From a virus, in IMG/VR virus record IMGVR_UViG_3300024343_000105, positions 1-26,107 of that record: a stretch of DNA of 26,107 nt; one strand, 5' to 3'. The notes under the pieces were generated by a model. It saw only the letters and a program-made list of their open reading frames with translations. It had not been told where the DNA came from and searched no databases. A program made the translations under genes and the position numbers. This document shows, in pieces, positions 20,203 to 26,107 of the stretch (position 1 is the stretch's first letter; each line of letters opens with the position of its first letter).

Positions 20203-20868
20203 ATGAAGACTGAAACGAACCCGTCCATCCACGCCAGCAACCCCGACAGCGGCAAGCCCATCAAGACCAAGGCTACCGTCGTTGCCAGCAAGACCAGGAT
20301 CGACGGCAGCAAGCTGGTGCCTACGGTGGTCCCAGGAGCGGAAGCTCGGGGCCTGACCAACAGCTACAAGTACTGGGTTGGAGTGACTCCAAGCTGCCCA
20401 GTCGAGTGGGTGAACCTTTGCGGCATCAACTTCCCCAAGGTCAACGAACTGATCGTGGCCGACCCGATGCGCACTTCGACCAAGAAGCGCGTTCCGGTCA
20501 TCGGCAGCATCTTGCAGTTGACCGAGGACCAGATCCGTGCGATGCGCGAACGACTGCCGCGCACCGTGATCCGCATCTACAACGACGGCGGTCAGATTCA
20601 GGAGCCTGGGACTGGGCAGAACATCGGTGACAACCATGTGCGCCCACAGCGTGGCAACCTGATCACGATCCCGACCAACGCGGAGATCGACGACCGCAAG
20701 AAGCGCAACAAGCCGCTCAACACCTACACGCCGAGCAAGAACGACGTGCCTGCGGCTCGCTACATGTTTGCCGTCCTTTGCGAAGACCAAGAGCGCGGCA
20801 GCCGTAGCGACTTCTACCCTGACGTTTTGGAAGTCACGGGCCTGGAGTGGCCCGATGAGATCAAGTGA
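20203..20868 (+). CDS. Unassigned virion-region protein
   Basis: Predicted 221 residues. ATG 20203 is preferred over 20194 because the CGGAG at 20189-20193 is then about nine bases away; a longer frame into the terminator is not credible. The first ~45 residues are Lys/Ser/Thr-rich. The middle has GLTNSYKYWVGVTPSCPVEWVNLCGINFPKVNEL and LTEDQIRAMRERLPRTVIRI, and the end is beta-like (ARYMFAVLCEDQERGSRSDF). I do not recognise a family. Its place right after the capsid suggests a head-completion or neck role, but nothing in the sequence proves it. Confidence 0.6.
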   Translation: MKTETNPSIHASNPDSGKPIKTKATVVASKTRIDGSKLVPTVVPGAEARGLTNSYKYWVGVTPSCPVEWVNLCGINFPKVNELIVADPMRTSTKKRVPVIGSILQLTEDQIRAMRERLPRTVIRIYNDGGQIQEPGTGQNIGDNHVRPQRGNLITIPTNAEIDDRKKRNKPLNTYTPSKNDVPAARYMFAVLCEDQERGSRSDFYPDVLEVTGLEWPDEIK

Positions 20869-20876
20869 GTTGAACC

Positions 20877-22229
20877 ATGAGCGGAACCCCTACCGAAGCT
20901 GAGATCCAAACCCAGTGGCGCAACGCCATCGGCATCATCGAGTCCTTCCGCAACTACGTGGACGGGACGCTCGCTGGAGCGGGCAACAAGTGGGATGTGC
21001 TGCTGCAATCGTTGGAAGGCGACTACGCGCCCAACGACCTGTCTCAGTTCGTCTCGGGGTTCCGCAGCACCTGCAACAACCTGCTCACTCCAGGTGCGGC
21101 TGCTGCCGTTGTCACGCCAGTGCTTTACGAATACGCACGCATCCTGAGTGCGGCATCGACAGGGTCGTTCGGTGGCGGCTACCGCAACGCGGCTGAGATA
21201 TTCGTCGCGCTCTACGAGTACTTCCACGCCAACACGCTCACGGTGAAGAGCCGAGCGATTACCTACGACACGACGGCAACGGCTGGTGGCGCGAACATCG
21301 GCAACGGTGCCATGGCCCGTCTGACCGTGGACCAGAACAACTACAACATGGAGGCGTGCCATGTTGAGAAGAAGATCTACCGCTGCCGCAGCGATGCCAA
21401 CAGTGGCACCGACAAGTGGGCGGAGGTCTTTGAGGTGCTGGGCCAAGCCGCAGCGTTCGACTCGATCCTGCGTGCCAGCTACGGCTCAGGCGAAGCAGCA
21501 CGCACGACGGTGGTGTCGCGTCACGCAGGCTCGGGTGCTGGCGGCAGCTTGCTGTCCAACTCGTCGTGGAGTGAATACAGCGCAACGGCCAGCCCCAAGT
21601 TCCAAGGGTGGACCGAGAGCGCAGGCGGCGCAAGCGTCTCGCAAGACCTGACCACCTACTACCGCACGCACCCAGGTGCGAGCGTGCATGGGTCGCTCAA
21701 GATCGCAAGCGGTGGCGGAACGGTGACGCTGAAGCAGCCGTTGACCTCGATGCGCGTGCGTCGCTTGGATCCGACCACGCCCTACTTCTTGCGCATCATG
21801 GTGAACGCGACGGCTGGCTCGGCTTCGGGCGGCAACATCGTGTTGCGCCTGGGCAGCAAGTCGATCACGACTTCCATCGCATCGCTGTCGGCGGGCTGGA
21901 ACGAGATCGTGTTGTCCACGGGTCAGAACTGCTGGTTCCGCCAGTTCAACGAAGAACCGATGGACGTTGAGATCGAGTGGGCCAGCAGCAGCAGCGGCTA
22001 CCTGCTTGTCGATGACGCGATCTTCGCGCCGTGGGATCTGATCGACGGCACCTACTGGTGCTTGCGGCAAAACGCGGCCAGCCCGACTGCGTGGCGCGTG
22101 GATGACACGTTGGAGTTCACGGACACTGGTGGTGCTCCCGCAACTGGCAAGATCCAATGGTGGCTGTGGGTCAGTGGCTACGGCTACCTGCCCAGCAGTG
22201 GTTCCCCGACGTTCACCGACCCGACGTAA
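20877..22229 (+). CDS. Virion protein with carbohydrate-binding-like C-terminal domain
   Basis: Predicted 450 residues. Residues ~1-150 are helical and hydrophobic-aromatic (FRNYVDGTLAGAGNKWDVLLQ, then PVLYEYARILSAASTG, AEIFVALYEYFHANTL). Residues ~220-400 look like a jelly-roll of the carbohydrate-binding-module type: SWSEYSATASPKFQGWTESAG, then YRTHPGASVHGSLKIASGG, TTPYFLRIMVNATAG, then SGYLLVDDAIFAPWDLIDG, which is the usual final strand pair. A glycan-binding role on the virion fits, and the SGNH esterase-like gene follows. The exact family was not identified. Confidence 0.6.
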   Translation: MSGTPTEAEIQTQWRNAIGIIESFRNYVDGTLAGAGNKWDVLLQSLEGDYAPNDLSQFVSGFRSTCNNLLTPGAAAAVVTPVLYEYARILSAASTGSFGGGYRNAAEIFVALYEYFHANTLTVKSRAITYDTTATAGGANIGNGAMARLTVDQNNYNMEACHVEKKIYRCRSDANSGTDKWAEVFEVLGQAAAFDSILRASYGSGEAARTTVVSRHAGSGAGGSLLSNSSWSEYSATASPKFQGWTESAGGASVSQDLTTYYRTHPGASVHGSLKIASGGGTVTLKQPLTSMRVRRLDPTTPYFLRIMVNATAGSASGGNIVLRLGSKSITTSIASLSAGWNEIVLSTGQNCWFRQFNEEPMDVEIEWASSSSGYLLVDDAIFAPWDLIDGTYWCLRQNAASPTAWRVDDTLEFTDTGGAPATGKIQWWLWVSGYGYLPSSGSPTFTDPT

Positions 22230-22232
22230 ACC

Positions 22233-24623
22233 ATGGCGATCCGCAAGTTCTTCCTGACCTTCGGCCAGAGCAACGCAGGGACTCATGCGGACTACGCGGC
22301 GTGGGGCATTCTGCATGCTGGCCTCTACGTCGATTACGCGGCGTTGCCTCTCAGTGCGGATGCCTCACGCGGCGGCTACAACGACACGTTCACATTGCCC
22401 GGGACGTGGCCTGAGTTCCCAACGTGCTCGCTGAAGGGAAGCGCGGTCGATGCGATCCGCTACCTCACGTTCTACAACCCATGCGCCACGGGCATCGCCT
22501 ACCTGACCTACCCAGGCACGGCGCGGGTCACGGGGTTCAACAATCAAGTCAGCACGACAACAGCTACCGCGCTGACGACTTCGCTGAAGTGGCAATACAG
22601 CCCTGTCGGTCGAACGATCACGCGTGAGCGCACGGGCACCACGCACACGGTCACCACATGGTTTGGCGTGGCTGCGGACCAGTTCATCGTCACGCCTGCT
22701 TTTGATCCGCCTCCGATCACCGGAGAGGAGATCACCTACACGCACCAGACGGGTGTTGCGAGCGGCTCAGGCAACTACATCTGCCTTGAGGCTCGCTACG
22801 GAGACGACTTCGGAACGGATGGATCGTGGAACGGATCGCTTGCTGGAATGCGCGTGCGTTGCACTGCCAGCGGTCATCCGAACAACGTCGGACTGATTCG
22901 CTACGTCAGCAGCATCACGCTTGACGCAGGGATTGCAAACGACGTAGGCGTCGGAGTTCCAACGGTCAAGATCACCTTCAGCGAGGCATTGCCTAACCAT
23001 CCCAACGATGGCGACACGTTCGTCATCGAGCCGCCTCCGGTGAACGACACTGCGGTGCCGTTCGAGAAGTGGGCCTACTGGTTGCCTTGGTGCCCTATCG
23101 AGGGTCGAGCGACAACGACAACGGTCACGGCATCCGCTATCGCATCGGGCATCGGAGGCTTTGCAGCATTCACCGTTCCTGCTGGTCACGGCATCGTCGC
23201 TGGGCAGGCAGTCAACGTGATCGCACCAGCGGTGCCACCAAGCACGCCAGCGCAAACCACCTACCAAGGCACGCACTTCGTGGTAGAGGTCACCGCGACC
23301 ACGATCACGATCAACCTTGCCTACAGCGCGGCCATGTCGGTGCCGCACTACCTTCGGTTGCTCGGCAAGATCAATACGTTCCCGCCGGGGTTCAACTACC
23401 CGAACCACATCGCGCATCAGGTCTTCTACCAGCCGTTTGTGGGCGAGTCCTACCTCTACGGTCTTGGGTCGCCGTTCGCCGTGACGGCACGCGCCGCCTA
23501 CCACGTAGGCATGGCCAACTTGCTGCAAGAGAAGCTGGGCGAAGCGATCTACGTGGTCAACCTTGCCGTCGATGGCGTGACGTTGGCGCACAACGACCTG
23601 TATTCCAACGCGGTCATTCCGGTGCCGTCCATCGGGTGGTTTGACCCGCAACAGCAAACAAGCTGGGCACCTGGAGATCGCAACAACTGCTATGCGCGGT
23701 TGGTCGACACGCTAGATGCGGCTCGCCTTGCTGCGTTGCGCGATGGCGACACGTTGGAGTGCATCGGCATCTTCTTCGTGCAAGGCGAAGGCGATGCGGC
23801 AGCAAACAACGAAGCGTTCGCGCTTCGCTACGAGAGCAACCTGAAGTCGTTCAAGTCTGCCGTGCGCAACTTGGTCTACGCCTCGGGCTTCTTTCACGGG
23901 CCTGCGGACACGATCCCGTGGGTGCAACCGCAGATCAGTGGGACGAGCATGGCTGCGCCATGGCCCTACTTGGCGACCGTCAACGCGGCCATTCAGGCTG
24001 TCGCGGATGCCGACCCATACATGCGCACGTTCTCGATGACCGATGCGCCGAAGAACGGAGGCGGTGACGAAGCGCACTACAGCGCAGCGGGCATCACGCT
24101 TCTGGAGCAACGAGCGTTCGCGGCATGGGACGCGATCTACAACGGAGCCGAGCCGACCTACGCGGAGTTGTGGAACGCAGTGGTTTGCGACTACGACCTG
24201 GATGGCTTGGTGACGCTGACCAACACGCGTGACCGCTCGGCCACCGAGATCGACCACGTTGCAGGCCGACGCGCCGCGCAGGCAGTCATCGACCTGTTCC
24301 CGTTGTATGCGCAAGCCGCCTACGACAGTTCCAACGCGCAGCACCTGGAGGCGGCAGAGCTTGGCGTGATCGCCATGCTGTGGCGACGCGGAGGCACGGC
24401 CAGTGCCATCGAGAACGTCAAGTGGGAGACGGTCTTTGGCGATGACGGGCTGATCGCCAAGATCCGCAAGACGAAGCCGCGTGCTCGCATCGTGCCAACG
24501 TCCAACAGCGGCACGCAGCAAAGCAGCGAGCTGAACAGCGACGGCAGCAAGATCTACGGCTGGAGCGATCCAGCGGGACTGCCTGCTGGGTTCCTGAGCC
24601 AGCCAAAGGCTGCGGAGGACTGA
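22233..24623 (+). CDS. Large SGNH-hydrolase-like esterase, probable virion glycan deacetylase
   Basis: Predicted 796 residues. Block I lies at the very N-terminus: FLTFGQSNAG with S13 as nucleophile (GQSN is typical of sialate-acetylesterase-type SGNH enzymes). VVNLAVDGVTLAHNDL near 444-459 could be a second block. FFVQGEGDA (Q517-D521) matches the Q-G-E-x-D element of the family. GGGDEAHYSAAGI supplies D612 and H615, completing a Ser-Asp-His triad. About 430 residues of beta-rich sequence separate the first block from the rest, probably an inserted binding domain. The C-terminus has DYDLDGLVTLTNTRD, a possible Ca-binding loop. Removal of acetyl groups from host surface glycans is the likely role. 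Confidence 0.75.
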   Translation: MAIRKFFLTFGQSNAGTHADYAAWGILHAGLYVDYAALPLSADASRGGYNDTFTLPGTWPEFPTCSLKGSAVDAIRYLTFYNPCATGIAYLTYPGTARVTGFNNQVSTTTATALTTSLKWQYSPVGRTITRERTGTTHTVTTWFGVAADQFIVTPAFDPPPITGEEITYTHQTGVASGSGNYICLEARYGDDFGTDGSWNGSLAGMRVRCTASGHPNNVGLIRYVSSITLDAGIANDVGVGVPTVKITFSEALPNHPNDGDTFVIEPPPVNDTAVPFEKWAYWLPWCPIEGRATTTTVTASAIASGIGGFAAFTVPAGHGIVAGQAVNVIAPAVPPSTPAQTTYQGTHFVVEVTATTITINLAYSAAMSVPHYLRLLGKINTFPPGFNYPNHIAHQVFYQPFVGESYLYGLGSPFAVTARAAYHVGMANLLQEKLGEAIYVVNLAVDGVTLAHNDLYSNAVIPVPSIGWFDPQQQTSWAPGDRNNCYARLVDTLDAARLAALRDGDTLECIGIFFVQGEGDAAANNEAFALRYESNLKSFKSAVRNLVYASGFFHGPADTIPWVQPQISGTSMAAPWPYLATVNAAIQAVADADPYMRTFSMTDAPKNGGGDEAHYSAAGITLLEQRAFAAWDAIYNGAEPTYAELWNAVVCDYDLDGLVTLTNTRDRSATEIDHVAGRRAAQAVIDLFPLYAQAAYDSSNAQHLEAAELGVIAMLWRRGGTASAIENVKWETVFGDDGLIAKIRKTKPRARIVPTSNSGTQQSSELNSDGSKIYGWSDPAGLPAGFLSQPKAAED

Positions 24624-25210
24624 TGCCACGCAAGGGCAAGGTCATCCCTGGTGCCAAGATCGCAGCGATCCGCAAGACGCTGACGGATCAGAAGACGCTC
24701 TTGAAGCAGATCGGCATCCTCATGGTTGCCGAGTCGCAGGACGCGTTTAAGGCACAACGGTGGGATGGCACGCCTTGGCGACCGCGTGGCAAGGTCAACA
24801 CGTTCGGCATCCTGGCCGACTTTGGGCAAGGCCGCTCCAGCCCGCCTTCGCGTCGCATGGACCAACGTCCTGCGTTGGTGGACACGGGAGCGTTGCGTCG
24901 CAGCATCGCGTATCGCGTGGTTGGTCGCGTGGTCAAGGTGGGCACCGTGCTGCCGTATGCCAACGTGCATCAGAAAGGTGGCAAGACCAAGAGCGTTCGC
25001 GTCACCAAGACCATTCAGGAACGCCTCGCCAAGTGGCTGAAGCGTCAAAGCAAAACGATCAAGGGCAGGCTGGGCTGGCTCCTCAATCGGAGATACATGG
25101 GCGTGCAGATTGAGGGGAAAGTCCCAGCCCGTCCGTTTGTCGGCATCACGGCTGCAACACGCCGCAACGTCAAGAAGGCGATTGGAGTCAAGATCGCCAA
25201 GGCTCGCTGA
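24623..25210 (+). CDS. Mu gpG-like tail completion/virion morphogenesis protein
   Basis: Predicted 195 residues. It overlaps the esterase stop by one base, with GGAGG at 24614-24618. The pattern LLKQIGILMVAESQDAFKAQ, RWDGTPWRPRGK, ALVDTGALRRSIAYRVVGRVVKVGTVLPYANVHQKGGKT, and VPARPFVGIT is that of phage virion morphogenesis (gpG / HK97-gp10-like tail completion) proteins, which act at the head-tail joint. The protein is very basic, with a Lys/Arg-rich loop around 130-155. The assignment is secure at family level. Confidence 0.9.
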   Translation: MPRKGKVIPGAKIAAIRKTLTDQKTLLKQIGILMVAESQDAFKAQRWDGTPWRPRGKVNTFGILADFGQGRSSPPSRRMDQRPALVDTGALRRSIAYRVVGRVVKVGTVLPYANVHQKGGKTKSVRVTKTIQERLAKWLKRQSKTIKGRLGWLLNRRYMGVQIEGKVPARPFVGITAATRRNVKKAIGVKIAKAR

Positions 25211-25764
25211 TGGCAAAGAACGTCAACAAGATCATCCGAGCCAGCGGAAAGCTGGTCATCAACCCGACCAACTTGTCGCTGCCGTTCCCATATGGAGGCA
25301 CGCAGATCGGCTACACCAAGTCGCTGGCCGTGCGCTCGCTTGGTCAAACGGCACTGGTGCAAAGCGAAGGGCTGGGGCAAGTCAGCGACTACCTGCAAGC
25401 CAACCACCGCTGGGTCATGGCCTGCATGATTCGCGGCTGGGATGACGATGCGCTGGCGTTGCTGCAACCGGACCACTACTCCGTGGGCGCAGTCACGCGG
25501 CACGCGCTGATGACTGTCCCTGGGCAGGCGATCCCTGGCGTGTCGCAGTTCGATCAGGCCAAGACCGTCCTGTTTGCTCCAGACGATGTGATCAATGTCC
25601 CTGCGGTGATCGCCTACCGAGCCATCGCAGACATTCAGGACGGTGAAGCGTTGTCGTGGCAGCGCACGCAAGAACTGGGCATGCCGATGGCGTTTGAACT
25701 GTTGCAAGGTGCAACGGGCAAGATCCTCCAGATCGGCAGGCTCGCAGACCTTTCGGTGACATGA
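25210..25764 (+). CDS. Probable tail structural protein
   Basis: Predicted 184 residues, overlapping gpG by one base. The N-terminus is basic (AKNVNKIIRASGKLVINPTNL). A beta-rich body follows: SLPFPYGGTQIGYTKSLAVR, VQSEGLGQVSDYLQAN, then WVMACMIRGWDDDALALLQP and an end reading GKILQIGRLADLSVT. Size, position after the tail-completion gene and the mixed beta pattern suggest a tail tube or tail-terminator-like protein, but I cannot name a family. The next gene starts as an ATGA overlap. Confidence 0.6.
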   Translation: MAKNVNKIIRASGKLVINPTNLSLPFPYGGTQIGYTKSLAVRSLGQTALVQSEGLGQVSDYLQANHRWVMACMIRGWDDDALALLQPDHYSVGAVTRHALMTVPGQAIPGVSQFDQAKTVLFAPDDVINVPAVIAYRAIADIQDGEALSWQRTQELGMPMAFELLQGATGKILQIGRLADLSVT

Positions 25765-26107
25765 TGTGGCCATTCAAGAGCAAGCGAGTCGTCAAGCTGA
25801 CCAACGAAGTCTTCACTCGGTGGCTGCGTGCGCACCGTCCTCCCATGGACCTGTTCTGCGGACTCAGCGTGATGGAGCAGGAGCAGCTAGCCATGCTGGG
25901 CGATGAATACGCGCAGGACATGTGCGTGGCTGTCGGCTACAGCGTCGCCAACCCGCAAGCAGCCGACGCGAACTCGGCGCATTCGCGTGGGGACATCGAG
26001 GGCGAAGCCAAGATGGCCGAGGCTCTTGCCAAGAACATTGCAGCGCGAATCCTGATGCACGGGCAGCAACAAGCTGCGTCGCGCACTCCGCAAGGCAGGA
26101 CGTTCTT
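25761..26107 (+). CDS. N-terminal part of an unidentified tail-region protein (truncated by window end)
   Basis: The frame is open from the ATG at 25761 to the window edge (about 115 residues visible). It starts MMWPFKSKRVVKLTNEVFTR and continues into a helical, Met/Gln/Ala-rich stretch (MEQEQLAMLGDEYAQDMCVA, then EGEAKMAEALAKNIAARILM). It overlaps the previous stop as ATGA. The position suits a tail assembly chaperone or minor tail protein, but the end is missing and no signature is visible. Confidence 0.6.
   Translation, partial: MMWPFKSKRVVKLTNEVFTRWLRAHRPPMDLFCGLSVMEQEQLAMLGDEYAQDMCVAVGYSVANPQAADANSAHSRGDIEGEAKMAEALAKNIAARILMHGQQQAASRTPQGRTF

Noticed and set aside
1-26107. tRNA genes, CRISPR arrays or insertion sequences
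   Set aside because: No cloverleaf-like pattern with a convincing T-arm, no regularly spaced repeats and no transposase or terminal inverted repeats were seen by eye; a dedicated scan was not possible here.

Overview
The window is a dense stretch of a tailed double-stranded DNA phage (or prophage) genome. Every credible gene is on the + strand. Neighbouring genes abut or overlap by 1-26 bases, often as ATGA, GTGA or TGATG. The hallmark genes are terminase, portal, protease/scaffold and major capsid, preceded by a replication and recombination block. Canonical GGAGG-type ribosome sites and moderately high GC point to a bacterial host, but nothing here identifies the taxon. No integrase, lysis gene, tRNA or CRISPR array was seen.

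Layout. 1-118 is the tail of an upstream gene. 119-396 is non-coding and rich in stem-loops. 397-2473 is a replication block: replication-initiator-like winged-helix protein, DnaC-like helicase loader, small winged-helix protein. 2474-4960 holds small early genes, some unrecognised, and a DUF932 protein; several start behind a stem-loop and a repeated GGAGACG-N3-ATG box. 4960-7014 is a recombination module: PD-(D/E)XK nuclease, ERF-type annealing protein, small HTH protein, RusA resolvase. 7011-8198 is a ParB-like/DNA-methyltransferase fusion. 8191-10228 encodes the small and large terminase.

10231-12459 carries five small alpha-helical proteins that I cannot assign to a family; four share a P-x-[VM]-[AS]-M-A signal. 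12456-14252 is a large protein resembling glycan-active barrel enzymes. 14249-20110 is a Mu-like head module: DUF935 portal, gpF-like protein, HTH protein, virion protein, protease/scaffold, decoration protein and gpT-like capsid protein, closed by a terminator. 20203-26107 holds virion and tail genes: an unassigned protein, a carbohydrate-binding-like protein, an SGNH esterase-like protein, a gpG-like tail completion protein, a probable tail protein and a truncated last gene.

How the parts fit. The nuclease, ERF and RusA proteins form a plausible recombination pathway that makes and resolves concatemers for the terminase. The protease/scaffold would shape and mature the capsid. Its scaffold region carries the same P-x-V-x-M signal as the small proteins between terminase and portal. 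My main hypothesis is that these are a cassette of head-targeted, protease-processed internal proteins, comparable in logic to T4 internal proteins but with an unfamiliar signal. This is inference from sequence pattern only.
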